In this document: positions 9,203-17,702 of the stretch, piece after piece
How the letters are laid out: every line of letters begins with the position of its first letter
Numbering within the stretch: the first letter of the stretch is position 1
Source: Dysgonomonas sp. UBA7710
GTDB taxonomy: Bacteria > Bacteroidota > Bacteroidia > Bacteroidales > Dysgonomonadaceae
Direction: 5' to 3'
Length of the DNA: 64,000 bases
Assembly (NCBI RefSeq): GCF_002482385.1
Contig: NZ_DLFW01000018.1
Span: forward strand, 1 to 64,000
Program-made: the position numbers and the translations under genes
The notes under the pieces: generated by a model
The model's input: only the letters and a program-made list of their open reading frames with translations
Database searches by the model: none
Told to the model about the DNA's origin: nothing

Positions 9203-9224
9203 CTCATTTTATCCCGGGTAAAAA

Positions 9225-10520
9225 TTAGTCGATAAAATCTACTGTTTCTTCTCCAATCATCTGACGAAGTGTATTTTTTAACTTCACGTATTGGATAAAC
9301 AAGTCATGCTCCGCAACCTTATTAGGCTCGTGCATAGGGCTCTTGAAGTAGAATGACAACCAGTCCTGTATCCCGCTCATCCCTGCACGTTTAGCCAGGT
9401 CTGTAAACAGAACAAGGTCTAAGCAAAGAGGTGCTGCAAGGATAGAGTCTTTACAAAGGAAGTCAACTTTCATCTGCATTTTGTAACCTAACCATCCGAA
9501 CAAGTCGATGTTATCCCATCCTTCTTTATCGTCGTTACGAGGCGGATAATAGTTGATACGAACCTTGTGGTAAACATTACCGTAAAGTTCAGGATAAAGT
9601 TCAGGTTGAAGAATATTATCAATAACCGAAAGTTTTGATTCTTCTTTTGTTTTGAATGAACCCGGATCGTCAAGAACTTCGCCGTCACGGTTACCAAGGA
9701 TGTTTGTCGAGAACCATCCGTTAAGGCCAAGCATACGGGTCTTGAACATTGGAGACAATACAGTCTTCAACATTGTCTGACCTGTCTTGAAGTCCTTTCC
9801 GCATATCGGCGTCTGAGTCTTCTCTGCCAGTTCCCACATTGCAGGTATGTCTACAGTCAGGTTAGGAGCACCATTGATGTATGGTATTCCCATAGATACT
9901 GCTGCATATGCATAAACGTTTGAAGGAGCAATGTCTTTGTGGTTTTCTTTCAACCCTTTTTCTAAAGCGGCAAGAGTTTTGTGTACTTCACCCAGCGGAG
10001 TAAACACTTCAGTACTACCACACCAGATAACTACGATGCGATCGCAATTATTTTCTTTCTTGAAGTTTTCGATGTCTTGTTTTACTTGTTCCATCAATTC
10101 CCATTTTGTAGGGGCTGATTTTACCCAAGTGCCATGCAAGCGTTTCACAAAATCCTGATCGAATACAGCTCTCATCGGTTTGATAGCCTGCATTTCATCT
10201 TTAACCTTATCCAAGTCATCTTTTGTTAAAACATCTGCATGTTTTGCAGCCTCATAAGCGTCTTCTTCAAAAATGTCCCATCCACCGAATACGACATCGT
10301 TAAGATTTGCCAAAGGCACTGCATCTTTAATTTTAGGGAAGCGGTTTTCTTCTCTTTTCCCTAAGCGCATTGTGGCCAATTGAGTGATCGACCCTACAGG
10401 AACACCTTGCCCTTTACGTGTTAACAACGTTCCTGCCATGAAAGTTGTAGCAACAGCTCCAACTCCTACTGTAAGAATACCAAGTTTACCCTTGGCTTCT
10501 CCTACTTGTACTTTTCCCAT
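9225..10520 (-). CDS. ino1: myo-Inositol-3-phosphate synthase
   Basis: The enzyme converts glucose-6-phosphate to inositol-3-phosphate using NAD+. The 431-residue protein starts with a dinucleotide-binding segment (GKLGILTVGVGAVATTFMAG, about 11-30). It carries family blocks such as VVIWCGSTEV, the NGAPNLTVDIP region, DFKTGQTMLKTVLSPMF and GWFSTNILGNRDG. It is the likely source of inositol phosphate for the phosphatidylinositol-type genes at 13080-18399, on the same strand but separated by a HAD gene and two hypotheticals. Its glucose-6-phosphate substrate is shared with pgi, also in this window. It ends at a strong bidirectional terminator. Confidence 0.95.
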   Translation of the reverse strand: MGKVQVGEAKGKLGILTVGVGAVATTFMAGTLLTRKGQGVPVGSITQLATMRLGKREENRFPKIKDAVPLANLNDVVFGGWDIFEEDAYEAAKHADVLTKDDLDKVKDEMQAIKPMRAVFDQDFVKRLHGTWVKSAPTKWELMEQVKQDIENFKKENNCDRIVVIWCGSTEVFTPLGEVHKTLAALEKGLKENHKDIAPSNVYAYAAVSMGIPYINGAPNLTVDIPAMWELAEKTQTPICGKDFKTGQTMLKTVLSPMFKTRMLGLNGWFSTNILGNRDGEVLDDPGSFKTKEESKLSVIDNILQPELYPELYGNVYHKVRINYYPPRNDDKEGWDNIDLFGWLGYKMQMKVDFLCKDSILAAPLCLDLVLFTDLAKRAGMSGIQDWLSFYFKSPMHEPNKVAEHDLFIQYVKLKNTLRQMIGEETVDFID

Positions 10521-10742
10521 TTTTAATTAAAATTTTAAGTTATACTGCAACCCGCAGCTTACATTAAATTCTGCTGTCTCATTAGACAACATATAATAGA
10601 ATAGCATCAAGTGTACCCTCACTATCATTTTATTATCCCAACCCGATATTTTCCATCACAAGACATTTGTCCGGCAACTTCCATTATTGGTAGCAACAAT
10701 ACAGCTGGCACTATAATATCATCAAAAAACAAGGATTTCTTT

Positions 10743-11468
10743 TCAATCTAGCTGAAAAGCTGATTTCAACTCTATGAAATCGTCTATAATCAGGTCGGCT
10801 GTTGCACCTTCAGCATCTTCTTCCCATCCTGTACCTTTGAGCCAAATAGTATGGCAGCCAAGGCTGCGGGCGGGAACAATGTCTTTTGTATAAGAATCTC
10901 CGATAATCACTACCGAAGAAGCCGGAATACCCAGACTTTCAACTCCTAATCCAAATATAGCAGGATCGGGCTTTCTTACACCAACAACAGCAGATTCAAT
11001 TATATCATCAAAATAATTCAGTAATCCAAAATCACTAAGTACTGATTGTACGTTTCCATAAAAATTAGAAACCAATACCATAGGATAACGACCCTTTAAA
11101 ACTTCGAGTAAAGGCTTCTCCTTTTCTATTAAGCCCTTGACAAAGGTATAACATTGTGTCGAAATAGCAAGGCTATAGTCCTTTGTTTTATCATTTTCGT
11201 GTAAAAAACCTTTATTAATTAAGTAATTTACATGTAAATCTATCTTTTTTCTAAGTAAAACAAAAAAGTTATCTCCCGCTTCGATAACAGGATGTGTCGC
11301 CAGATAACGCTCTGCATATACATAAGCTTCGCGAAATTGTTCTTTCGAAACAGGTACTTTATTATCCGCATACGCATCCCAAAGCACTTCGGCCCAATGT
11401 TTACCATTGCTGTCGATAGTACCTCCGTAGTCGAAGATAATTCCTTTTATTTTACTTGTATCCAACAT
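10743..11468 (-). CDS. HAD-superfamily hydrolase with DYGGT nucleophile loop
   Basis: The 241-residue protein has a HAD fold: motif I FDYGGTID near 13-20, a helical cap, motif II-like LVSNFYGN, and motif III/IV VGVRKPDPAIFGLG...VVIIGDSYTKDIVPARSLG. In motif I the usual second Asp (DxD) is replaced by Gly, giving DYGGT. This is seen in some HAD groups and can alter the phosphatase or phosphotransfer mechanism. It lies 222 nt upstream of ino1, so an inositol-phosphate phosphatase role is tempting but unproved. The family is too broad to fix a substrate from sequence. Confidence 0.8.
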   Translation of the reverse strand: MLDTSKIKGIIFDYGGTIDSNGKHWAEVLWDAYADNKVPVSKEQFREAYVYAERYLATHPVIEAGDNFFVLLRKKIDLHVNYLINKGFLHENDKTKDYSLAISTQCYTFVKGLIEKEKPLLEVLKGRYPMVLVSNFYGNVQSVLSDFGLLNYFDDIIESAVVGVRKPDPAIFGLGVESLGIPASSVVIIGDSYTKDIVPARSLGCHTIWLKGTGWEEDAEGATADLIIDDFIELKSAFQLD

Positions 11469-11479
11469 TCTTTTTCAAA

Positions 11480-11620
11480 TCTTAAAAGGTAACAAAGGTA
11501 ACACTTTTTTCAGTTAACAGTCAACAGTTATCAGTTAACAACTTGTAACTGCCTGCAAGGCGAAGTAACTTATAACTATTTCAAAAAGGTAACAAAGGTA
11601 ACATAATTAAAGTCTTTTCA
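11480..11620. repeat. Mosaic intergenic repeat, copy D
   Basis: Two AGGTAACAAAGGTAACA words at about 11487 and 11586 flank a run of AGTTAACAGTCAACAG-type words and a short GC-richer module near 11550-11565. Its GGCGAAGTAACTT resembles the right end of the insert in copy C (GGCGCAGTAACTT). The unit is a shortened, rearranged relative of the 324-bp repeat and occupies most of the 11469-11762 gap. Confidence 0.65.
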
Positions 11621-11781
11621 GAGTGTTACTTTTTAGTGAATCCCGTTGCTTTTACTTGTTCGATAATATAGATAAAGATAGATGGAAAATAAAGCAGATA
11701 ATCTGATATTTATTTTGTAGCTCGAGTCCGGATTACTCCACGAAATAAATCCTCAGGCAGAAATGTTGGGGATTTTTATTT

Positions 11782-11789
11782 TATCTTTG
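11782..11789 (+). promoter_or_regulatory. Bacteroidetes -7 box before 11802 gene
   Basis: TATCTTTG fits TAnnTTTG and ends 12 nt before the ATG at 11802. It implies a very short leader and argues against the in-frame ATG at 11763, which lies upstream of this promoter box. Confidence 0.5.
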
Positions 11790-11801
11790 GAAAAAAATAT
11801 C

Positions 11802-12338
11802 ATGGAAATACAAGATTGGTTTGTTGCAATTAGTGCTTTTGCTACTTTACTTATGGCGTTTGCCACGTTTTGGAGTTTAAGACAAAACAAAGAACAAGTT
11901 TCTGAGTTAAAAAGGCAATGGGAAGAACAAAATACCCCTAAAATAGTACCATTAATCCTAAGACAAAACAGATATATTATTTTGCGATTTAAAAACATAT
12001 CTAATGTTACAGCTCATGATGTTATTCCCAAGATAAAAATTAAGACTCCACCCAATGAGCTTGAATGGCATTTTAATGTAGAAGAAAAAATAAATAATGA
12101 AATAAGATTATTAATAGAACCAAATGGATATAAAGATGTCATCATAAGTCAATATTGGGCGGAAACAAAATATCAAGGTAATATAGATGTTGAAATCCTT
12201 TATATGAATAGAGTACCTGAAAAGTTCAATATATCACTTACAGAACTAAATATAGTCCAAGCATATCAGGATATTGATGCTATATCTACAGAATTACGAG
12301 GAATTGCAGATGAGATACAACGTAAAAAAATTATATGA
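11802..12338 (+). CDS. Hypothetical membrane-anchored protein
   Basis: I do not recognise a named family. The 178-residue product starts MEIQDWFVAISAFATLLMAFATFWSLRQ. One N-terminal TM helix (about 6-26) is followed by a charged stretch and then a beta-rich domain with RYIILRFKNISNVTAHDV near 55-75. That pattern, a TM anchor before a small sandwich domain, is common in hypothetical proteins of mobile or defence islands. The domain is probably cytoplasmic, because the short N-terminus precedes the helix and basic residues follow it. Codon use is more AT-rich than the flanking HAD and acyltransferase genes. The gene is oriented against its neighbours, suggesting insertion into the inositol-lipid region. 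Confidence 0.6.
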   Translation: MEIQDWFVAISAFATLLMAFATFWSLRQNKEQVSELKRQWEEQNTPKIVPLILRQNRYIILRFKNISNVTAHDVIPKIKIKTPPNELEWHFNVEEKINNEIRLLIEPNGYKDVIISQYWAETKYQGNIDVEILYMNRVPEKFNISLTELNIVQAYQDIDAISTELRGIADEIQRKKII

Positions 12339-12343
12339 TGTAC

Positions 12344-12421
12344 CTATAAATTCTCCATAAAGCTAACAATTTTCTCAAAATCCTCACAAAAAGGATTCGA
12401 TACTTTGGTGCTGTGCTCCAT
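12344..12421 (-). pseudogene. Relic: C-terminal end of a lost gene, copy 1
   Basis: On the minus strand 25 codons read MEHSTKVSNPFCEDFEKIVS followed by FMENL and a stop; in-frame stops lie just upstream. A second relic at 12933-12995 reads VKISSSFHKGFEKIAKFTKL and a stop. Both share the (K)-(V/I)-S-x-x-F-x-x-x-FEKI core and end within one residue of each other. They look like decayed 3' ends of two related genes on either side of the 12461-12922 gene. Confidence 0.4.
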
Positions 12422-12430
12422 GAAATTTTA

Positions 12431-12460
12431 AAATCCTCAGACAATAATGTTTGAGGATTT
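12431..12460. terminator. Terminator between convergent small genes
   Basis: AAATCCTCA (12431-12439) and TGAGGATTT (12452-12460) form a perfect 9-bp stem, extended by an inner ACA/TGT. It lies between the convergent genes 11802-12338 and 12461-12922. A related imperfect pair (AAATCCTC/GGGGATTT) occurs just upstream of 11763. Confidence 0.65.
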
Positions 12461-12922
12461 CTATTTGATGGGTATTAAAGAATATTGTTTAGTATTTGAA
12501 TTATAAATTATCTGATATGATGTCCCATCCATCAAATTAAGATAAGAGTAATTATTTCCTTTCCTTGATACTGAGAATTCTATTACATTTATAATCACTT
12601 TACCTTCTTCCCATTGTGCAGGTCGTACAGCTAATAAATTGATAGACTTCTTATTTTTTGTTTTTTCCTTGATATCTGACAATGATAGAACTTGAATCTT
12701 ATTTTTATCAACAAAATCAGGAAATCCTTTAGTTGTAATAAAATCCTCCTCAATATAATATATACTTGCCATTCTCCATAAATCAGGACGTTTGCCATGT
12801 TGCTCCTCAATATATTCAAAATGCGATTTCAGAGTTTGATAGTATATGTTTTGTTTGTCAAATTCTTGGGCAAAGGAATGAATAGACATGAAGATAAATA
12901 TACAAAAAAATAAAAGTCTCAT
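12461..12922 (-). CDS. Small exported hypothetical protein
   Basis: From the ATG at 12922 the 153-residue product begins with a good signal peptide (MRLLFFCIFIFMSIHSFAQ). A longer in-frame start at 13021 would bury this signal and read through the relic of another gene, so I reject it. The mature part has the segment RPDLWRMASIYYIEEDFITTKGF and several beta-type stretches, but I recognise no family. It probably acts in the periplasm or on the outer membrane. The AT-rich composition and neighbouring gene relics suggest an unstable accessory pocket. Confidence 0.55.
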   Translation of the reverse strand: MRLLFFCIFIFMSIHSFAQEFDKQNIYYQTLKSHFEYIEEQHGKRPDLWRMASIYYIEEDFITTKGFPDFVDKNKIQVLSLSDIKEKTKNKKSINLLAVRPAQWEEGKVIINVIEFSVSRKGNNYSYLNLMDGTSYQIIYNSNTKQYSLIPIK

Positions 12923-12932
12923 AATTAGAGAT

Positions 12933-12995
12933 TTAAAGTTTTGTAAATTTAGCAATTTTTTCAAAACCTTTATGAAAAGAGCTTGATATTTTGAC
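12933..12995 (-). pseudogene. Relic: C-terminal end of a lost gene, copy 2
   Basis: On the minus strand the frame reads VKISSSFHKGFEKIAKFTKL and a stop, matching the tail encoded at 12344-12421 (FEKI core, same distance to the stop). There is no open frame upstream. It is best read as the decayed end of a duplicated gene. Confidence 0.35.
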
Positions 12996-13079
12996 ATTGC
13001 ATTTAACCAAAAGAAAAGCACCTGATTTCTCAGATGCCTTTATATCTTAATGTCGAAGAGTATGCCGGAATACGTTCAA

Positions 13080-13907
13080 TTATCTTTTCTTCTTCATAGC
13101 ATAAGTCTGTGCTTTCAGAAATTCGCCAAACTCTTTTATATCTGTGAATTTGGCTTGCTCCTCAACCGAAATCGGTTTACCAAAACGTACATAAATAGTC
13201 TTACCTCTTTTGTTAGTCGTTTCATGTAATAGACGTACAGTCCTTATTTTCCAGCTTATAAATCCTAATGTGCGATATATCCACGAATTGCTTCCATCTA
13301 TATACATAGGAATGACCGGGACCTTTGCTTTCTTTATCAATTTAAGAACAGTTGGTTGCCATTCACGATCTTCGGTCTTAGTCAGATGATTGGTTGATAC
13401 ACCTCCTGCCGGAAACAGCCCCAACGGATGTCCGTCATGCAAATGTTCCAGGCATTGCTTTACACCTCCCAGACTCGATTTCAGATCTTTCATCTTATTT
13501 CCTTTAGCATAAGGATTGACTCCGATAAAATGCTCGTCCATCGTGTCTATCTGGCTCAGCATCCAATTTACCATCATCTTGTAGTCGCGGCGTTTACCTG
13601 CTACTGTACTAATAGCTATTATTCCATCTATATGACCTATTGGATGGTTCGAAACTGTGATGAACGGTCCTTCTTTAAACTGGTCGAGAACTTCATAATT
13701 CTCATATTTGCGGATGATCCCCATTTTGTCGAGCATATCATTCACAAATTCAAGACCTGTATACTGTTTGGAGGCATCGTAAATAGCATTTACCTTATTT
13801 AGTCCTCCCACACTAAATACAATATTTGTAAGGATGTTTCCAAAGCGTCCTCTGAATATAGGATGCAGGCTTTGTATCATATCCCTGCTTATTAATTTCT
13901 CTTTCAT
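13080..13907 (-). CDS. Lysophospholipid acyltransferase-family protein (PlsC-like)
   Basis: The 275-residue protein belongs to the glycerol-3-phosphate/lysophosphatidate acyltransferase superfamily. The catalytic NHxxxxD motif is read as SNHPIGHID near 96-104, and the second conserved block is GLFPAGGVST near 163-172. The family also includes putative hemolysin and ornithine-lipid acyltransferases. It is the last gene of the minus-strand inositol-lipid run, 43 nt after the PAP2 gene. That makes acylation of a lipid head group or lyso-lipid in that pathway plausible, though unproved. A weak hairpin at about 13017-13041 lies downstream. Confidence 0.85.
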   Translation of the reverse strand: MKEKLISRDMIQSLHPIFRGRFGNILTNIVFSVGGLNKVNAIYDASKQYTGLEFVNDMLDKMGIIRKYENYEVLDQFKEGPFITVSNHPIGHIDGIIAISTVAGKRRDYKMMVNWMLSQIDTMDEHFIGVNPYAKGNKMKDLKSSLGGVKQCLEHLHDGHPLGLFPAGGVSTNHLTKTEDREWQPTVLKLIKKAKVPVIPMYIDGSNSWIYRTLGFISWKIRTVRLLHETTNKRGKTIYVRFGKPISVEEQAKFTDIKEFGEFLKAQTYAMKKKR

Positions 13908-13950
13908 ACGCCTTTTTTCAGTTATCAGCCGGCTGTGAACCTCCCGTAAC

Positions 13951-14886
13951 TTACTTTATATAATTAAGATATTTGCTGTAAAATGATTTAAACCCGTTCA
14001 GCTTCATCAATACAAATTCGAACAAGGCAATCCCCACAACTGCGCAAAGGATACCTAGCAATACATCTATGATATAATGATGAGATGTATATACTGCTGT
14101 AAACCATATACCTACTAAGAATATTGTGACAACGGACAGAATGCCCCAGTTACATTTCTTCTTTACTGCATAAAAGAGCACCACTACCAGATATGCCGAA
14201 TGCAGGGACGGAACTGCCGCAAATACATTAGCATTACGTCCATAGATAGAATTAAATAAAGGGAAACCTATCAGTTCATCGAAACGAACCAGGCCGGCCA
14301 TGTTGCCGGGTGTATTCAATATCGGCTCAAATCCGTAATTCATCGCATACCAAGGTGGTGCCGCGGGATGAACATAGTAACAGGCAAAGCCAAGCAAATT
14401 GACAAAAAGGAAGACCATCGCAAAGCGGAGAAACATATCCCTGTCTTTTTTGAAATACAAATACAGACCGAATGCGACAGGTACAGGCACCCAGCCGAGA
14501 TAAAAAATTCCCGCTAAAAAATCGGCTATTGCACTCGTATGCAGAGTAAAATATTCGCAAGGGATAAGGACTGCCCCATCCACAGTGATACCAAATAGGG
14601 CTTTTTCCAGATTATATAATCCTTCCACATCTATCGGGTTCACGAGATAATTGGGATATACGCGCATCCAGTCGTAAGAAATACCGAATATAAGAAAAGG
14701 TAATAATCCTACAGCTAATTTCCTGGTCTTGGTATTAACAAAAAACAACAAGAGAAAAAGGGCGATCAATAGAAAATGTTCGGGACGAAATCCTATGAAT
14801 ATACTTGTCAAAATAGAAAATAGGATGGTTATCCCAACAACAATAATGCTCTCTCTCAGAGTAGGTAAAGAAATCTGTGACTTCAT
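13951..14886 (-). CDS. PAP2-superfamily phosphoinositol transferase, AUR1/IPC-synthase-like
   Basis: The 311-residue protein has six or more TM helices. Three motifs resemble fungal inositol-phosphorylceramide synthase AUR1: HPAAPPWY (173-180), VPSLHSA (225-231) and SHHYIIDVLLG (268-278). The two His and one Asp form the PAP2 catalytic triad. In Bacteroides a homologous gene sits in the inositol-lipid cluster and is thought to move phosphoinositol from phosphatidylinositol to dihydroceramide. The neighbours here (CDP-alcohol transferase, PgpA-like phosphatase, ino1) support the same role. It lies 4 nt downstream of the phosphatidyltransferase gene, so co-transcription is very likely. Confidence 0.8.
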   Translation of the reverse strand: MKSQISLPTLRESIIVVGITILFSILTSIFIGFRPEHFLLIALFLLLFFVNTKTRKLAVGLLPFLIFGISYDWMRVYPNYLVNPIDVEGLYNLEKALFGITVDGAVLIPCEYFTLHTSAIADFLAGIFYLGWVPVPVAFGLYLYFKKDRDMFLRFAMVFLFVNLLGFACYYVHPAAPPWYAMNYGFEPILNTPGNMAGLVRFDELIGFPLFNSIYGRNANVFAAVPSLHSAYLVVVLFYAVKKKCNWGILSVVTIFLVGIWFTAVYTSHHYIIDVLLGILCAVVGIALFEFVLMKLNGFKSFYSKYLNYIK

Positions 14887-14890
14887 CTAG

Positions 14891-15637
14891 TTATTCTCCT
14901 GCTTTTTCTTTTCGGTCTTGTTCCTGTAACACTCTTTTGCAATGTCTCAGGCGGTTAATAGCTGTAATATTGGAAAATATGGCAACAAAAGCAATCGGGA
15001 TGACCATAATTAATATCGGTTCAAACAAAGGAATACTTTCTTTGTGAGGCACTGCAACACGATAATCAGGGAAGAAATATCCGAACAGTCCGCAAAGTAT
15101 ACATCCTACGGCGATAGTCACCACACGTTCGGGGCGTTGCATAAATCCTCCTTTGCATTCTATTCCCAATCCTTCGGCACGGGCTCGTACATAACTGACC
15201 ATCATGGAGCCGATAAGAGCGATAAAAGCAAATAATGAACTAAAGAAGTATCCTTGCAGAATCAGATAATAACAGATACCGAACAAGACAATCAACTCAC
15301 TGTAGCGGTCGAGTACCGAATCGAACAGTGCTCCGTAGCGGGAACTCATTTTTCCAATACGGGCAACCTGTCCGTCCATCATATCAAACAGTCCGGCAAA
15401 TAAAATAACGAATCCACCCCAACCAACAAATGACAGGTCACCTGCATGGCCATAGGTGTGCCCGAAAAAGATTTTCCCCCGCATTGCCCCGCAAATAAAA
15501 ATAATGCAGGCTACGATATTCAGAATCAGCCCCGTGGCTGTAATAAAATTGGGTGTAATACCGATCTTTACCATCCCTCTGACGAGAGGATCAATAATTT
15601 TATAAATTATCTGTTGAGCAATATCTCTAGCTTTCAT
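14891..15637 (-). CDS. CDP-alcohol phosphatidyltransferase, probable phosphatidylinositol-phosphate synthase
   Basis: The 248-residue membrane enzyme carries a complete CDP-alcohol phosphatidyltransferase motif. It reads Asp85, Asp88-Gly89, Ala92-Arg93, Gly102, Asp106, Asp110 (DG-x2-AR-x8-G-x3-D-x3-D). These residues bind metal and the CDP-alcohol. With ino1 nearby and a PgpA-like phosphatase in the same run, the best reading is synthesis of phosphatidylinositol phosphate from CDP-diacylglycerol and inositol phosphate, the role known for its Bacteroides counterpart. Other products such as phosphatidylglycerophosphate cannot be excluded from the motif alone. It precedes the PAP2 gene by 4 nt. 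Confidence 0.85.
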   Translation of the reverse strand: MKARDIAQQIIYKIIDPLVRGMVKIGITPNFITATGLILNIVACIIFICGAMRGKIFFGHTYGHAGDLSFVGWGGFVILFAGLFDMMDGQVARIGKMSSRYGALFDSVLDRYSELIVLFGICYYLILQGYFFSSLFAFIALIGSMMVSYVRARAEGLGIECKGGFMQRPERVVTIAVGCILCGLFGYFFPDYRVAVPHKESIPLFEPILIMVIPIAFVAIFSNITAINRLRHCKRVLQEQDRKEKAGE

Positions 15638-15691
15638 TCTTATCCTTCCCCTTTTTTTAGATTTATATATATCACATACAGTGACACCTTT

Positions 15692-16252
15692 CTATATATC
15701 ATCTGTATGTTTCTTTTCGCTTTCTATAATTTCTTCTTTCTTGTCGTTTTGTGTATTTTTTTTAACAAAATACTTTTTGAAATCCCTGTTCTTGTATACA
15801 AAAAGACGCTGCATATTGTAGTTCCATCCAAAACCAACAATAAGAGATACAATTATCTTCGGTATCAGGAACACATTATTGGCTATAATCTCCGGCAGGC
15901 TCTCCATCGGAAGCCATCTGGTTACCAGTTCTGTAACCAGTACAGTCCCTTCCCTGTTCAGGAACAGGTTGACCAGCCAAACCATCACGTATTTAATAGC
16001 AACGTGTTTTATCTTGCTGTCCTGAGCCTTGAATGTCCATTTATAGTTTATAATACAATTGACTACTCCTCCCGAAATATTACCGAAAAGGGTAGCATTG
16101 CCATAAAAGACACCAAAAATATTAGTGAGTAATATGGTTACCGTAAAGTCAGTCAAACTAGATATCTGTGAGGAGAACTGCGCCCGCACAAACATGAAAA
16201 TCCCTCCTTTTTCAGAGACGGTTTTCGTGACCTTCTTTACCCAATCAGCCAT
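15692..16252 (-). CDS. GtrA-family membrane protein
   Basis: The 186-residue protein has four predicted TM helices and the GtrA-type pattern FVRAQFSSQISSLTDF, then GNISGGVVNCIINYKWTF. The tail is long and lysine/glutamate-rich. GtrA proteins are proposed to move polyprenyl-linked sugars or related lipids across the membrane. In the Bacteroides inositol-lipid locus a GtrA gene lies between the phosphatidyltransferase and the phosphatase, as here. A flipping or accessory role for an inositol lipid is inference. The start overlaps the PgpA-like gene by 16 bases (16237-16252), showing translational coupling. Confidence 0.8.
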   Translation of the reverse strand: MADWVKKVTKTVSEKGGIFMFVRAQFSSQISSLTDFTVTILLTNIFGVFYGNATLFGNISGGVVNCIINYKWTFKAQDSKIKHVAIKYVMVWLVNLFLNREGTVLVTELVTRWLPMESLPEIIANNVFLIPKIIVSLIVGFGWNYNMQRLFVYKNRDFKKYFVKKNTQNDKKEEIIESEKKHTDDI

Positions 16253-16710
16253 TTTCCTCCAAATAATATTATAAAGCCGTACACTCCTGCAAGCACATCA
16301 TCCATCATTACACCCCACCCGCCTTTCAGACTTTCCATCTTGCGGATACCCAATGGTTTCCATATATCAAATAACCTGAACAAGGCAAATGCAATCAGGG
16401 CATGATATATATTTCCGGCATCAGCAGCCAGAAGGGTAATCCATACACCTACCATTTCGTCGATAACAATCCGTGAAGGATCTTTGCCCCATGAGGGTTC
16501 AAGTACATTTGACGACCAAACGCCAAGCACTGTAAATATGATAATTAATGCAATGGTTATCAGTAATAAGGGGAGGGGAGAAACAAGAAAAGAAATGATA
16601 ATCCATATAAGAGTAGCTAATGCTGCGCCCGCTGTACCGGGTGCAAACGGGGAGAAACCCGTACCGAAGCCTGATGCGATAATTATATGAAAGAGATTCT
16701 TTTGTTTCAT
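16237..16710 (-). CDS. PgpA-family phosphatase, probable phosphatidylinositol-phosphate phosphatase
   Basis: The 157-residue membrane protein has the PgpA blocks SGFGTGFSPFAPGTAGA (13-29) and RIVIDEMVGVWITLL (80-94), with the acidic Asp-Glu pair at 84-85. It also has LFDIWKPLGIRKME...GGWGVMMDDVLAGVYG. PgpA normally removes phosphate from phosphatidylglycerophosphate. In this gene order, next to the CDP-alcohol transferase and ino1, dephosphorylation of phosphatidylinositol phosphate is more likely. No second pgpA copy is visible in the window, so a dual role remains possible. It overlaps the gtrA gene by 16 bases. Confidence 0.85.
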   Translation of the reverse strand: MKQKNLFHIIIASGFGTGFSPFAPGTAGAALATLIWIIISFLVSPLPLLLITIALIIIFTVLGVWSSNVLEPSWGKDPSRIVIDEMVGVWITLLAADAGNIYHALIAFALFRLFDIWKPLGIRKMESLKGGWGVMMDDVLAGVYGFIILFGGKWLIG

Positions 16711-16832
16711 TTTTTCAATAAAGGCACAAAGTTATCAAAAAATGCATTGATATCAAAGTGGTTAAAAATATATAATTTGGCTACATTTAATTTCTTGAAA
16801 ATGGTTGTCCATACAACACTGTTTACATTTTA

Positions 16833-17702
16833 TCAATGTGACATATTCGCTGATATCTTTTGCGAAATACGTTCTGCAATATACGGAACGGATGCTTCGC
16901 GACAAGGTGCAAAACTAGGCCAGTCATTAAAATCGATTATTTTGAATGAACCGTCGGCCGCAATGATGCAATCCCCGCCATATATATCTACATTCAGTAC
17001 CTCTCCGGCTTTACTGCAAGTCTTCTTCAATGCGTCTAAATCGAATGGAAATTCTTTTGCATTTCCGTTTACAGCTTCCAATCCGAATTTGGTAAGGCTT
17101 AGATCGAAAGGATAGAACCAATAAAAGAAATCAGTACCATATACTCCATAAAACTTCACTAAGTCTCCGACAAGATGTTCGTTTATCACAGCATTGGGTA
17201 TATCACGCAATGCAAATTCCTGCAAAATAGATTTTGCTTCCTCTATATTACGGGCATAGGTGACATCCTCACGATGAATCGTATGTGAATCGCCTCTTTT
17301 TATCCAGAAAGCACCGGCGTTCATTTTCTCCAGTTCTTCGGTAGGGTCGTCGGTCACATCTACGATTATACTTTCAGGATGTGGTATACTGTTATCCATC
17401 AGCAAACGTGTCATAGTAGTGCGGGTACAGTTTTCGATGCCAGTTCCGGGATTTATGATTATCGCACCGTCTGCCTCACATTGTTTCAACCGTTTGATTG
17501 TACTTTTATCGCGAGCCATATTAAAAATATACCTTTCGTTCTCCTCGCTCAGTACAAACTCGGATTCTGTATATTCCCTCACCTCATACCCCATACTACG
17601 CAGATATTCGGCCGTAAGATTGAATATCATACCATCGTTACCAATATGGTTCGGAGAAAATTTAGTATTCCTTTTGACTCCTGCTACTCTAATTTTTGAC
17701 AT
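16833..17702 (-). CDS. ATP-grasp family protein of unknown substrate
   Basis: The 289-residue protein looks like an ATP-grasp ligase or kinase. An N-terminal Rossmann-like part ends near IINPGTGIENCTRTTMTRLL. A central nucleotide-binding part contains AFWIKRGDSHTIHREDVTYA. The C-terminal metal-binding part contains VDIYGGDCIIAADGSFKIIDFNDWPSF, whose Asp/Asn residues fit the Mg-ATP site. Its start overlaps the end of the nucleotidyltransferase gene by 14 bases (17689-17702), so the two act together. The neighbours point to head-group chemistry on an inositol or sugar phosphate, but the substrate is unknown. Confidence 0.7.
   Translation of the reverse strand: MSKIRVAGVKRNTKFSPNHIGNDGMIFNLTAEYLRSMGYEVREYTESEFVLSEENERYIFNMARDKSTIKRLKQCEADGAIIINPGTGIENCTRTTMTRLLMDNSIPHPESIIVDVTDDPTEELEKMNAGAFWIKRGDSHTIHREDVTYARNIEEAKSILQEFALRDIPNAVINEHLVGDLVKFYGVYGTDFFYWFYPFDLSLTKFGLEAVNGNAKEFPFDLDALKKTCSKAGEVLNVDIYGGDCIIAADGSFKIIDFNDWPSFAPCREASVPYIAERISQKISANMSH

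Noticed and set aside
13951..14886. Simple phosphatidate phosphatase
   Set aside because: The HPAAPPWY and VPSLHSA motifs and the inositol gene context favour an AUR1-like transferase over a plain PAP2 phosphatase.
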